Numbered from the stretch's first letter, positions 47,804-59,281 are shown. The stretch: DNA of 64,000 bases from Lunularia cruciata (GCA_948567375.1 OX419760.1:63670911-63734910); one strand, 5' to 3'. Program-made: numbers and translations. Notes: generated by a model not told the origin, from the sequence alone.

Positions 47804-48246
47804 TGTAATCAGATTGTTGTCAACTCTCGACTCAACTCAACTCAAATCAATACTTGATTTGTCACTCTCTAAACTGCCAACAACTGGGCACTGATTACAG
47901 TCAAACCACATCCACTCTAGCTAAGAAAATCTAGGTGACGCTCACCGGCCTTTATCCACCATAGCTAAGAACTCAAAGGCTCAACATTAGAGAAGTGAAC
48001 TCTTTGGAGCTGCACTTCAAAAGTTTACCCCTGGACTTGAGCTAGGTCCGAAACCCTAATGGTCCTATTGATGGCACACTCGATGGTGCAAAGTGACGGT
48101 GGGCCACACCGTGAAGTCAATACCCCAAACACAAAATGTGACTATCTTAAAATAGTCTATGGGAAGCTCTTGAAATACCTCTAACTACTATCACTGCAAC
48201 TCTAGTGTCCGAGCAATCTAGATGCAACACTACAAATGGCGTGACA
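47804..48246 (-). repeat. Gypsy copy 2: 5' LTR (middle part only)
   Basis: 443 bp reading on minus TGTCACGCCATTTG ... CAATCTGATTACA, a TG...CA pair. It matches the middle part (38592-39057) of the 3' region but lacks the flanking 105-bp units. Many substitutions separate the two LTRs, so the insertion is old. Confidence 0.8.
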
Positions 48247-48472
48247 ATCTAGCTAATGGTATTACAACATGTCACCAATCCAAATAGCTAATCTAAAAGT
48301 GGAGCTCATTGATATTTTATTAATCCATATATTTAATCCAAGGATGCAACTCCTTTTGAGTGGATCCTCTTTGCTATATAATAAAGACAAGGTGCTCCTT
48401 TGGGGCATTAGAGTATTGAGTGATGAAACCTTGTATTTCTCTTGGGGTTCCTCTTGTCCTTGGAACATTACA

Positions 48473-48932
48473 TGCTTAGAGTACATGTGTATGATTTGTG
48501 TGCACTCGGACTTGGATGTGCTCCTCAACCAAGATAGAAAATTCTATCATTAAATATAATGGCAATTCATACTTCCATATGCACTACAAAAACAATTAGT
48601 CCTTCCTCTATCATTCTCTTTAGACTTTAGATTTCTATGATTCTATACACTATAAAAAAAGGGGAGAAAATTGATCATAAATTGTAAATATGAGAAAGAA
48701 GAAAATTGATAAAATGATCATAAAATATATGAAGTCTATGTATGATGTGAACATCAATGTAGATTAAAAATATTAAAATATTAAAAAATCTTAAAAAATA
48801 TTAAAAAAGGTGCGTATGTCAACATCTATTCCCTCTCCATGGGATGTATATGGGGTTCTTGAAAACACTTTGCTAACATCTCATATGGGTTTGCATTATA
48901 ATCCTTAAGCCAACTTGATGTTCATTAGTCAT
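48473..48932. other. AT-rich spacer, nothing recognised
   Basis: A short region after the nested cluster with A-rich runs (TATTAAAAAATCTTAAAAAATATTAAAA near 48770). No gene was seen. Confidence 0.5.
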
Positions 48933-49650
48933 CTAAAAATGTAAACATGTGATAGTAGTGCAAGAGTCTACTCTAAATCTATCTAGAGGAGCTACCAAGA
49001 CATCCAATGGTGAGGTGTGTGATGTTCTTGGTGTATCAAGAGGAGTAAATCTAGGAGGATGTATAACATCATGGAGATGGTTCTTACAATATGGAAGTGT
49101 TGCACTATAAACAATCAATATACCATTTATGGATAGACCTAGTGATGTAAGGTCTAACAATGAAATCTCTATACTTGTCAATGAATCCATCTATCTCACC
49201 AAAGCAACCCATGAGGTGTGCTCTTGTGTGTACTCCAATAGGTAGCAAACCACAATCCTTTATAGAATAGAGCAAGTGCTCTACCTCCCTCCTTGTACTA
49301 CTTGTCTAGATAATCACCTCAAAGTGTGTCACACAATACTCTACAAACTCTCTACCTTCGGGCTGGTAGATATACCAAAAGCACTACTTGCTCTATAACT
49401 CCTCCATTTGTGACCCAATGGTATCCTGCACCATTGTAAGAAAAGAGAATGTCTAGACCACCTAATATCAGCTAGAGAACCAATATCCAAAACTAGAATC
49501 TTCCTCCTCCAATCTTTGGCATAAAGAAAACATGGAATAAATATCCTGAATGAGCAAATCCTTTCTCTCATATCTCTAAGCCTAGAAATCTTATCTCTCA
49601 AAGTCATCTTCCTCACTTGAAGCCACCTAAATTACTCAGGAGTATCCCTA
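48933..49650 (-). pseudogene. Decayed fragment resembling an FCP1/NIF-type HAD phosphatase domain
   Basis: The minus strand near 49480-49510 reads WRRKILVLDIGSLADI, which resembles the start of plant FCP1-homology (NIF) domains, where LVLDxNGLLxD carries the HAD Asp. About 130 bp further, another frame reads EGREFVEYCVTHFEVI, a stop, then TSSTRREVEHLLYSI, matching the next block of that domain (REFLEYxFxxFxVxxWTSxxR). The two blocks are in the right order with frame changes between, so this is a broken gene copy or captured fragment. The remainder toward 48933 (HKWYIDCL and others) is not recognised. The assignment rests on short motifs only. Confidence 0.45.
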
Positions 49651-49699
49651 AAATGGAGTGGGGATTATAGATCATTTGAAACTTACGGTCTCTAAGGAA

Positions 49700-51880
49700 C
49701 AATATCCATATCACCCATCTGCACACATGGACCCTCAAAATGCTATTGAAGACAGGTAAACCAAGCTATTGAAAGAGGTGATGAAAAGCAAGGCTATCAA
49801 TAGTGCATTCTTCACGAATAAAATAAGATGATTTAGTTTTCAAAAAATCAAACTCAATCATTTAAAATTGACCTTTCTAGAGCTAGTCTTCCTGATCATA
49901 AATCTTCCAGTTTTGTATATTTTACCCCTTACTTAATTACCTTCTCCTATGATTCTACTGTGAGTGTTCTGTAAACATGCAAGAGCATTCCATATCTCAA
50001 AATTGGCTTGTAGTCTTGTAGATTTTACACATAAAGCTCATCCACAATATTCTTTCCACTTCATTTCATAAAGTTACGTATCATAGCACATACACAAGTT
50101 GCAATATCTCCATTTGGAAACCCAAAGGTGGAAAGTAAGACAACCAAAAAGTGCTGTTTATTCCCCTTGTATTTACCCCATTTCGGGTAGCAGGATATAT
50201 CTTGCAAATCGACGTGACGGGCTAGACAACAATATCGCCCCGAGAATATGAGGTGTTAGCAAACACAGCAAGTTGCGTAGAATCTGCTTGTACGACATAT
50301 TGTATGAGATGTTATTTCGTTGCCCGTGCGTCATCTCCGAGGTACAGTTCAGTCATTTCCAGGCCAGAATCCACTTGAGTGTGATAGCCAAGTCATGTGG
50401 AGCATATAATAATAGAACATTAATCTTTTAATATGTGGTCACTGACTTGTGGTCTGTCCATCACCTTGTAAATCTAATGATGAGAAGGAGCCGGAGATAG
50501 TTGGCACCCTCGCAACCTACAGTAGCATGAGGACCCGATACGCCTGTAATGCTCCCCCGCCAGCTTCTTTCTGGAACTCCCCGTGAGTGCACGCAATGTC
50601 AAGGCGACCAGATTCACACGTCACAAGAACATGACGTCCAAAACAGGACCGGTGCAGCCAGTAAGTTTACCGAGATCGTATGGTGAAGGGATTTCCTTCG
50701 GGGGACAATAGAAATTTGTCCTAATCGAGAGGATAATCGATTACCCGAACGCACACTGAATCCATCACGTGAGTGTAAGGATTTCCTACTGATCTTTGCA
50801 TGTGCGTGAGGTGAAGTTGACCTACAGATTTCGGGCATCAGATAGCAGATCTCGTCTCCGCAAGTGGACACTCGAAAAGCGGATGAGGTGGTTCCGTTTG
50901 TCAGGTGGTTTTGAGAGAGGCGAGATTCTGTAAGGAAAGGTCGTCGATTCACCCTGTCTAAATTAAGGGCCACCAGGAATCGTTGCCCTCTTATCCCGGG
51001 GACAATCTTGTAGGTCTAGTCATCCAACTGGGGAGAAACCTCCCATGCGACAAACCCCGTCCCTTCCTCGCGACAATATCTTCCTCTCCGTTGATATTAA
51101 TTGGATCCACCAGGATGTTTGTGGGTTAAAAGCCAATCACGGCGTTGGGTTTGTGACCAATGAGTTTTGCTTGAACTTCTACAGTGATTAGGATAGGGTA
51201 AATATCACATTGTGTTTCCGGGACTGCGACTAACTATTATGCCCACCTCTAACTATAATAATATTGAATCCATACTGTATTCCAGACCCAGATCCAAGTA
51301 CTGTAGATGGGATGACATTGATGAATTTTTACTTGTGGTCATTCTTAGTTGTATGGGGGGAAAAAAAGAAGAGTAGCTTGAAGGCAAGAAGGAACTCTAG
51401 ATAATAACACAGACACAAATCCCTTTCAACGATCATCATTTGTGAAGTGGAATATATATGGCCAAATTGATACAAGTGAATGGAGTGTACATGTATTATA
51501 GACTACAACAGCTCAACTCTACAGGAGTTGGCGTGCCGCCATCATACTAACTTTGCGAAGATATCCTATTGATCGTTTTAGTCCCGCACTTTGGGAGATA
51601 TTTTGTGTCTGATGGTTTAAACGGGCGCTAACTTCGGTGATCTTCAGATGCTTGCTTCGGTTACTTTAATCTCCGGATACAGTAACAAGATCACACGAGG
51701 TACAACCTCAACCATGGTCGGCTTTAGAACTTTCATCTGTCCACAGTCACGGCTTACGTCGTTCACTTCCGCGTATGACTCGACAAGGAGGGTAATGTCT
51801 GTTCGAATCTACACTAAAGACTCACTCCCCCGACACCGTAGTTCCGTAAGTTACCGGTTTCGGGCCTTATTCGCTTGCAT
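49700..51880. other. Non-repetitive sequence, no gene recognised
   Basis: Composition becomes more balanced at 50160-51120. Open frames on both strands (for example 50614-50973 minus) have no recognisable domain. Nothing else was seen. Confidence 0.45.
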
Positions 51881-51889
51881 ATGGTGAAT

Positions 51890-53015
51890 AGAGGTAGATT
51901 TGCATATTCTAAAGCATGAGTTGAGAATCTAGGAAGGAATGATTTATGCTCCAAAAATAGCATAAGTAGACCTTTTTTTGTCAGGAATCCAGATATGTGG
52001 TTGAGAAACATGCATGAGGATGGGTTATGTGTTGAGTGTTGATGGTCAGCAGTTGGAGCAGGTTTTGTCTTATAAATACCTCGACCTTGAGTTTCTCGTG
52101 ACTATAGTTGGTCTACTTAGGTGAAAATGAGAATCAATGCAAAATTTAGAGCTTTGTATTCACTTATGAATCACTCTAGACTTGCTCATCTTACAACATG
52201 GGAGTTGAAGAAGGTGTCGTTCAGATCTCTTGTGCAGCCGATAGTTCTCTATGGCGTTCAGTTTTGGGGTCCAAGTACTAAGAAGACATGGTGGCAAAAT
52301 ATGGAGAAAGTTCAAAAACTATTTTTGTGTGATGAACTTGGGGTGAGGACTCAACTCCTTACGTATTGCTGCTTGCTGAAACAGGGTTTTTGCTTCTTGA
52401 GGCTGAAGTTTTGTTCTTAGCTCTCACATATGCCACTAAGGTGAGGTTTATGGAGTATGAGAGATTTCACTACCAAGTTTTTTGTGCCACTCTATCTATT
52501 GGTTGGTATATAGATCTGATTGCATGGGCCACAAGTTGGAATGTTTCTTAGCAACATTTGGAGATTGGAGCTTATTGCACTTTGAGAAGTGATCAAGGTG
52601 CAGTTCTTACTTCGTTTATGGCATCAACTTGGTACCAAGATGGTGTTCTATCAGCAGTTTATAAATTCTATGTTGGTGTATTGTGAGCAAGATTATCTCT
52701 AGGTTAGGATTTCTACTTCACTTAGACATGTTATTGCTCAGAATTAGTTCTCATAGACTAGAAGTAGAACAAGGACATTGGCAGTAGGTAGAGCATTCCA
52801 TGCAACTTTGCAAATTGTGTATTATGAGCAAAGTTGAGAATGAGCACCATGTGTTGGTTGATTGTCCTTGTGACATGCAAATCAAAGTTAGACATCAGAT
52901 TAGTTATAGTGATTTTTCAACTCTCTTACAGGTTGAAGCTTTAGCGTTAACGAAGTATATGATCGAGATTAGTTTACATCGGACCAATTTGTTACAGAAT
53001 GGTCAGATGCACTAG
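51890..53015 (+). pseudogene. LINE (non-LTR retrotransposon) 3' part: RT tail and zf-RVT
   Basis: Plus-strand frames show the C-terminal part of a plant LINE ORF2. VDGQQLEQVLSYKYL-like sequence (about 52040-52085) leads to FRALYSLMNHSRLAHLTTWE and LVQPIVLYGVQFWGPSTKK (52121-52300), then EKVQKLFLCDELGVRTQ, a frame change, and LLAETGFLLLEAE (52366-52410). The end carries a zf-RVT-like CKLCIMSKVENEHHVLVDCP (52805-52865). Stops between 52550 and 52800 show decay. The 5' part (endonuclease and the RT catalytic core) is missing, the usual 5' truncation of LINEs. Confidence 0.82.
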
Positions 53016-55080
53016 GTTCACATTTCATGTGCTTTGTATTGTGTTTCCAACCTTTTTACTCTTCCGGGATTTATATTTCATTGTTTAGAGTAAAGCTAAA
53101 AATGTAACCCAGACTAATTTAGACTAACTCGCTGAATGGAGTCATCCCTCTCCGCATTGGATATTTTCAACACACTTGGTGAATTTTATGGCAAAAAATC
53201 GCTTCTCTAAATACAACTAAAACTGGTAGTCGAAAGCAGTCCCTTGTATTTTCGAATTCGACGTGGTGGAAGGAAGGACGATTATTCGAGATATGTGGCT
53301 TCAAGGATAATGATTAGATCTCCAAAGACCGAACCCAGGAAATAATGTCATTTGTGCTGGAAATTTGGACGTTTGCGTTTGGTCTTAAGTGAAATTTACA
53401 TTGATGTTGATGTGTACATGACGCAGGTGCGCATGAAATCATGTACGTTTTTTGCTGCTGCAGCACACTTCTCATAATATCCCAGTCATATGATAATGTG
53501 ACGATGTAACACTCTAATCATCCAGGTTGTCATTTTGATGTTTTTGATTGATTTAATTTTTATTGTCACTTTGATTTTTTTTCGTTTGATTTTGGCTGCA
53601 GACTTTAGATGCTGATGTTCGTTATGGTCAGGAGATACTTTATCCTTCCCCAATATGCTCACAAAGAAAGAGGTATGGATATACAAATTCCACTTCGTAG
53701 GCACTAGTATCCACAACAACAAACATGGAATCACTTGGAACTCTCATGCAATTATCAGGTGCTCTTGCCTTGTAAAGATGGCGAACTCCATAACAGACGA
53801 TGAGTCTTCTGATGATGATGACCATGAGTCTTATGGACATGTCCACTGAATGACATGAAAGTACCATTTGAGTACTCTTGTTTGTGGAGAGAAAACGGCG
53901 ACCCAGTAGGATAACAAGAAAGATGGGAGGACCTCTTGTTTGGGGATAGATGTGTAGATTCTGTTGCAACATGTCGCAACGGTGTTCCTTATTCCTCCTA
54001 ACGGAAAGTTGAATAAATTAAATATACAAAATAATATAATATAGTAAGATGGAAATGAGGTTCTGCAGAAAATAATCATATTACGGTTAAAGCAGGCCTT
54101 TCGAGTAAATTTTACAGACACAATACTGTACCGTACGTTATTGCGCTATGTTGAAGTAGAGAACATGAGGACCGCAATACGCAGATTCTGTACGCCCATC
54201 CGTACATTCGACTGAGGATCTGGTGACAACTTGCACGAAGGAAACTGAAATGACGCATTATTTCTGACAAGATACTTTGGACCTAATTAGGGTATACATG
54301 AACAGAACCTTATCTGTTTAGAAAAGATGTGTATTGCACAACTATGTAGCCTTTAAGAGTTGCTGAATTTAATAGGCAGACTGGTGAAGTGGAGAGCTCG
54401 ATGTCTCGAAGAAGAATCTCAAAAAGGACATGAGAACAACGATACGTTTGCCTCTTTAAATTCTTTTTCATTGTACTCTATTTACGCCTCGGAAATCTTG
54501 TTGATAAGTAAGTAGATTACGCTTCGGAGAAAAGTCACTGAAAGTAGTGTCTTGCCACCAATCAGTTATGGTGTTGATAACTTAATGCGCATGAGTCGAA
54601 CTTTCTACTTCTGAATTTGAACTCCTTGGCCTAAGTACGGGGAGTTTCAGAGTAACGAATGAACTAAAAGGCTAAATGACGTTGACACTTACCGAAAGTA
54701 AAGCACAGCATTGAACTCGGCAGACGTGGGGCTGGAAGAAAGACAGAAAGGACGCAATGGAGGAAGGCGATGGTTTCTTTCCCATGGAGGCAAAGATTCA
54801 AATGGGCATCATCCGGGATGACGTCGGAAGAGTACAGCACTGGAAATCCTTAAACTTATCGCCTGCTCGATCTTGAGAAGACCGCAAAGGCCGGGTTTAG
54901 GTTTTTGCCACTCACCGGGGTTATTCCCGTGCGTACAGCAATCCTTGGTGTAGAGCCGCAAGATAGAGCGTATCATGCCATCGGGTCCACATAAACTAAC
55001 CCCGGTCGCGCACGCGGAATACAATCACGGAAGGTGCGTAAGTGCGGGATACACTTGCCTGGTGTTAGACAGCGGATCCT
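53016..55080. other. Intergenic region upstream of the LUX-like gene
   Basis: No gene was recognised. It contains a short GAT-rich run (53795-53830) and GATACG (54441-54446), a LUX-binding-site-like hexamer. Frames on either strand do not resemble known proteins. Confidence 0.45.
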
Positions 55081-55092
55081 GAACGTACTCTA

Positions 55093-55445
55093 GATTCGTT
55101 CAAGAAGATCATGAGAAGACCCAAAAGTCTTGGGATACTTTTTTAAATATGATTAAACTAAGATTTTACGACGGTACAGTCAGCCGCGACCTGGCCTCGA
55201 TCCGAACCACGATCGGAGGATGGAGTAATATCTACTGTAGTACCATTGTAGTTGACACATAGCCATGGTGCTGCTCCTTGAATTGAGGCGGGGCGGGCCA
55301 AAAGCCAAAAGCGCACCAACCCGTACTCTTCTACCCTCCCAAAGACTGCGATGATCAATTTTCTGTTGACGGTGACGGTAGGGTGAAAAGTCTACCGTCT
55401 CTCTCATTGAAAAATCTACGGCAACCGCTGGGATAAATATTTGCT
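55093..55445 (+). promoter_or_regulatory. Probable promoter of the LUX-like gene
   Basis: A TATA-like ATAAATA lies at 55433-55439. Directly upstream is AAAAATCT (55410-55417), which equals the CCA1-binding-site motif. GATTCG (55093-55098) fits the LUX-binding consensus GATWCG. A CT-rich run typical of plant core promoters and leaders follows at 55501-55530. The transcription start is inferred near 55465. Function of the motifs is inferred from Arabidopsis clock biology, and short motifs occur by chance. Confidence 0.45.
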
Positions 55446-55464
55446 CCGTCCATTTGTTGTTGTT

Positions 55465-56155
55465 GTGCGAGGCACTGCGGGCCAAAGGCTTGTCCACAAA
55501 CTCCCCTCTCTCTCTTCTCTCTCTCTCCCTCGTGCAGGAGGAGAATTCGGCCTCCGACCTTCCTTCGGAGCACCTTGGTCGGTCATCTCGTGTTCTTCTC
55601 ATCGTCTTCATCATCTCAACGACGTGGTAGGACGAGCTTGCTGCAGCAGCAGCAGCAAAAGAAGAAGACGAGCAGGAGAACGAGGAAGCGCTTGATGGAA
55701 GATTTTATGAAGAAAAGAAGCGTCGCGATTTGACATTAGCTGCTGCCCTGCCACTGAGTCTCGGTTTGGGGAGAGACTACTAGAGACTACAAGAAGACGA
55801 GCCTGGACTGTCTGGACTGTTCGGTGAAGGCGATGATGGATGGTGAGGACGCGGCGCAGAGAGATCTGTGAGACGATGGCGAAGGAGGAGATGTGAGAGG
55901 TAGGGATAGAGAAGAGGGACAATTCGGTGGAGGAGAAGATGAGCAGGAGTGATAGGGAATAATCGGGAGAGTGGCGATGCCGGAAGTGCAAGCTGGTGCG
56001 AGGCGGAGGGGAGTGATAGACAAAGAGAGAAGACGAGCTGAGATTGACGAAGTTGAGATTAAAATAGTTCGCGTTATTTGAGGTGGAGATATTAGACGTA
56101 GAGAAATTAAATTCCGCGCTGTGAAGTGAAGATTAAACAAGACAGGAGGCTTGGA
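55465..56155 (+). promoter_or_regulatory. Long leader of the LUX-like gene with five short uORFs
   Basis: Between the inferred start and the main ATG lie five AUG-initiated ORFs that all terminate before it: 55695-55733 (12 aa), 55833-55871 (12 aa), 55876-55896 (6 aa), 55939-55962 (7 aa) and 55977-56081 (34 aa). Purine-rich GA tracts and a CAG run (about 55640-55655) are present. Such a leader would restrain translation unless bypassed or removed by splicing; a leader intron cannot be excluded (GTGCAG after the CT tract at 55530). Confidence 0.55.
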
Positions 56156-57490
56156 ATGATGGCGGCGATGAAAGATGACAATAACCGGGTGCGGGAATGG
56201 GAGGGAGGACTTCCGTCCGCAGCAGACCTTACTCCTCTTCATCACACACTGATTACGAGGGTGCTTGCACGGGCGTTTTGTATCACTAACAGCTCGACGC
56301 CTCCCACGCAAGCCGCTGTGAGTCAAGCTTCTAAAGCGACGCTGCTGCAGCTGCAGCACAAGGCCAATACCGCTTTTGCTATTCCTGCGTTTGAGACGTA
56401 TGCTTGCTATGAATCTAGGAACGTGGAGAGGGACCAGCAAGGGGGAGGGGGAGGAGGAGGAGCTTATGCTGGCGACGAAAGCATGGACGAGGACCGAGGG
56501 GGTTATGACTTGATGAAAAGGAGCAAGGATGAGTCGGGACGCAGAACTGTTAGGGTTACCAAGTCCCCCATGCTGGGAGGCAAGGAAGGGTGGGACGGGG
56601 AGAAAGCTTCTGAGGGAAATGGAGGGGGAAGTGGAATTGGGGGCGTTGGGTCTGGAAATTCGGGCCCAGACTTCGGGCCTGCTTATTACTGGCCGGCTCA
56701 AGGTGTGATGCCCGGAGGAGGACCAGTGCCTTATGGGTCCTTAGGTTCTGATCAAGGTGGATACGGGGGATTGGAAGCCGGTTCGGAGAGTACAAAAGGT
56801 GCGAGTTTGGACAAGTCCAGGAAGCTGGGAGACACGGAGTCTGAAGATGTGGATTCAGGGGATTGCCCCGACGGGAACACTGCTAGGACGCTGAAGCGAC
56901 CGCGGTTGGTGTGGACTCCACAACTGCACAAGAGGTTTGTGGATGCAGTGGGGCATTTGGGGATCAAGAATGCGGTACCCAAGACTATCATGCAGCTCAT
57001 GAATGTAGAGGGGCTGACACGGGAGAATGTTGCGAGCCATTTACAGAAGTATCGGCTGTATCTCAAGCGAATGCAGGGGCTTTCCACCGAGGGTCCCTCA
57101 GCTTCTGATCCATTGTTTGCATCTGCTCCTCTTCCTCCCAATCTGACCCCTTCCCCACATTTTTTCGCTAACCACCACCATTCGAGAGGGGAGAATGGAG
57201 TTCCGGGCCCTTCGTTTTCTCCTCCTGCAGTACCCATGCCGCGAGCTCCGCAAGGAATGCCACCCGGGGCTATGGGACCCGGGGTAATGGGACCTGGTGC
57301 TGTTCAACACTTTGGGGGGTTTGAGCATCACCCTTACAACATCGGCTTGGCAAGAAGTGCTGTTCAACCGAGGCCTCCTAGCATGGGAGAGCATAGAGAA
57401 TTTCTGGTGAATGCTCACTCTGGTGCTCCGGGGGGCGCTGGGTCACCTCCTCATCGTATTCTAACTTTGTTTCCAACGAGCAGCCATTGA
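56156..57490 (+). CDS. LUX: LUX ARRHYTHMO/PCL1-like GARP-MYB transcription factor
   Basis: A single-exon gene of 444 residues, from the first in-frame ATG (56156, tandem ATGs) to TGA at 57488-57490. The GARP (MYB-like, single repeat) DNA-binding domain is residues 247-306. It starts [15 protein letters not shown], continues [17 protein letters not shown] and ends with the family signature SHLQKYR at 294-300. After it comes [11 protein letters not shown], a segment also seen in LUX-clade proteins. The flanks are low complexity: poly-Gly at about residue 97-104, acidic [11 protein letters not shown] just before the domain, and a Pro/Gly/Met-rich tail. In angiosperms LUX binds GATWCG and joins ELF3 and ELF4 in the Evening Complex that represses clock and growth genes at night. 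MYBC1/PCL1-like paralogues share the domain, so the exact orthology is open. Codon use is GC-rich compared with the surroundings. No frameshift is seen. Confidence 0.93.
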   Translation: MMAAMKDDNNRVREWEGGLPSAADLTPLHHTLITRVLARAFCITNSSTPPTQAAVSQASKATLLQLQHKANTAFAIPAFETYACYESRNVERDQQGGGGGGGAYAGDESMDEDRGGYDLMKRSKDESGRRTVRVTKSPMLGGKEGWDGEKASEGNGGGSGIGGVGSGNSGPDFGPAYYWPAQGVMPGGGPVPYGSLGSDQGGYGGLEAGSESTKGASLDKSRKLGDTESEDVDSGDCPDGNTARTLKRPRLVWTPQLHKRFVDAVGHLGIKNAVPKTIMQLMNVEGLTRENVASHLQKYRLYLKRMQGLSTEGPSASDPLFASAPLPPNLTPSPHFFANHHHSRGENGVPGPSFSPPAVPMPRAPQGMPPGAMGPGVMGPGAVQHFGGFEHHPYNIGLARSAVQPRPPSMGEHREFLVNAHSGAPGGAGSPPHRILTLFPTSSH

Positions 57491-59208
57491 ATAAGAGGCA
57501 AACGTTTGTAGAGAGTAGGTGTAGCGGTGTAGTTGTAGAGTACTGAAATGTTAATTTCTGAAAGATTTGAAGATTTCAAAGTCTTGATACATAAATGCCA
57601 ATAGCAACCATAGGTAGTGCATAACAGAGAGAAAGGGGAGAGATGCAAGTGTACATATGTGTGGGTTTGTTCGATTCAGCACCATGTGGCACACAACTCA
57701 TTCAAGTATTGTGTCCAGTGTAGATTTGCCCGATGCTACCAGCGCTAAAGAATGACTGTCAGAACACTCCACCCGGAATGCATTGTTAATGTGAAAATTA
57801 CACTTTATATCAAGGGAAGATGATCTCGATTCGCTGTGTCCAAATTGAGCGGTGCATGTCAGTGCATGGATGAACTGTGCTCCTCCCCGTGTCTCTTCTA
57901 TCTATGGTCTCTTCATACAGTGTGGATCTTTTAGAGGCTTTTTGAGCGTCCGCATCCTCCTCCCCCTCCCTCTGGGCCAGTGGGCTAACACCCTGAGGTT
58001 CTCTGCAGGCGGAATTTGAGGGAAGAGCGAGAGTCATGAGGAATGGCTTGCAGTTTGCAACATAGGATGCCCTTGTCACTCTGTAAGTGCCTGTCACTAT
58101 GGAGGTTCTAAGAGCTCGTGGATTCGCAGTGAATGGCTGAATTTGATGTAGTGATGCTTGCGAAGTTGAGTAGCAATGTAAGGGATCTTAAAGTCGATCG
58201 TTGTAGGAGAGTCGTATGTTATTGATGTCCGTAGGCAGCTCTATGTAACCCAATTGAGAGGGTGGCTTTAGACGTATCTCAGAAGTCCAGTTGGCATCAT
58301 TTAGTCAAAGTAGGAAGCCATCACAACTTCCAGTGCTTGTCCCAGAGTTAACTTGGGGAAAAACTTCAGGACGATTTGGAGAAAGCATACTCCGATTTCG
58401 GCTTTCTGTTGTTCCAAGGGTTTTGCTGTGTCTCATTTGCTCATTCTTCATGTTTTTATTGGGTCCATGCATAATGTCCGTCTTCCGTGTGTTTTCCCGG
58501 CGCTGGATCACCTATCCTTAGAATAAATGAAACATAGCATATCCTGGTTTTAGATGGAGTTCAGGAACATTATGGTTCAGGGATCCACTTTGGAGGATGT
58601 TGCGTTGTGCTCTCGATATGAAAGCCATGGCTTCTAGCTATTTTCTCCCAACTTTAAGTACTTGGCCATTAACCTACCTCCAGAGCAATTGCATCTGCCG
58701 TTCCCATTAGTTCCTTAACCGGCGGACTTGTTCACAGTTCGTGGAACTCAGGTTCCATCATGCTTTTCTCACTGATTTAGAATTCCTGCTATCTTTCTCG
58801 TCCTGGAGCTTGTAGGTCTAGAGATCCACTAATCTAATCATCACGGGGGAGACTCGAGAAACTTGAAGCCAGCGTGATACGTAATCCATCGCCATTCAAC
58901 AAGAAGCTTCATTTGAGATAACTCTTTTATGTGCATTGAGCCGGCAATGAAGGCAAATGCGAAAAATGGAAGTGATTGGATTTCTGCATTCAGGAGTCTG
59001 TGCATCCTATATAGAAAGAAGTTTGCTTTGTAAATGAAGTTTGCATGTGCTCGCACTATGATTCAAATATCTCACACATGAACCAACAACCTGTGAGAAA
59101 AGACTTTGAACTTCGTGTCGCCTGAAGCTATATTTGCGTTTGCTCACAGCAACCCATAAATTTTCGGCACATCGTTTGAGTGCTAACCTACACTTTTTTC
59201 TGTGGCAG
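57491..59208. other. 3' flank of the LUX-like gene
   Basis: The 3' UTR probably covers the first few hundred bases, with no clear AATAAA signal. Short frames on both strands are not recognised. A possible small exon (after CTCTGCAG near 58010) could not be extended. Confidence 0.4.
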
Positions 59209-59281
59209 GATCCCGCAGGCGGATGGTTTTCTTAGTCCATTCAGGTCAACTACAGAGTACTCAGATGTGTGGAAGTTACAG
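59209..59281 (+). other. Candidate plus-strand exon, unidentified
   Basis: 73 bp bounded by a strong acceptor (CTTTTTTCTGTGGCAG) and donor (TTACAG then GTAGGA). One frame is open throughout (IPQADGFLSPFRSTTEYSDV...). No partner exon could be linked in phase, and other nearby exons are on the minus strand, so it may be fortuitous. Confidence 0.25.

Larger units (their letters stand above)
38504..48246 (-). mobile_element. Ty3/Gypsy retrotransposon copy 2, near full length, with DNA methyltransferase and PHD finger
   Basis: A 9.7-kb minus-strand element with both terminal regions. It spans a 5' LTR (47804-48246), leader, gag with two zinc knuckles, protease, a C5 DNA methyltransferase domain, RT, RNase H, integrase, PHD finger and 3' LTR region (38504-39164). 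The outer termini read TGTCATGC... and ...GCGTGACA, an inverted TG...CA pair. It is the most informative copy of the family seen at 1-4545 and the only one here with the methyltransferase. It is inactive: stops and frameshifts occur in most domains and the integrase catalytic Glu is changed. No clean target duplication is visible (TATCA versus ATCTA). Confidence 0.92.
37787..48266 (-). mobile_element. Inner LTR2 copy (reverse), split by the Gypsy element
   Basis: A minus-strand LTR2 inserted into the outer LTR2. Its 3' end is at 37787, its body runs to about 38503, and its 5' end (reading TGTAATACCATTAGCTAG on minus) is at 48247-48266. The flanks ACATA (37782-37786) and ACATG (48267-48271) are a one-mismatch 5-bp target duplication. 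The Gypsy element lies inside it. Confidence 0.78.
37381..48472 (+). mobile_element. Outer LTR2 copy, split by nested insertions
   Basis: The LTR2 5' part is 37381-37786 (TGTAATACC ... GGATCAACATA). The remainder resumes at 48267 (ACATGTCACCAATCC ... GGAACATTACA, ending 48472). The break corresponds to the word AACATGTCACC of intact LTR2 copies. Everything between is a later insertion. The flanks (GGTTT and TGCTT) do not form a clear target duplication. Confidence 0.8.

Noticed and set aside
38499-48251. Target-site duplication of Gypsy copy 2
   Set aside because: The flanks TATCA and ATCTA do not match in register. The end sequences have decayed, so no duplication is claimed.
55787-56701. 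304-codon minus-strand ORF opposite the LUX-like gene
   Set aside because: A shadow frame produced by the GC-rich, low-complexity coding strand. Its Ser/Pro/Arg-rich composition mirrors the sense gene and has no domain.
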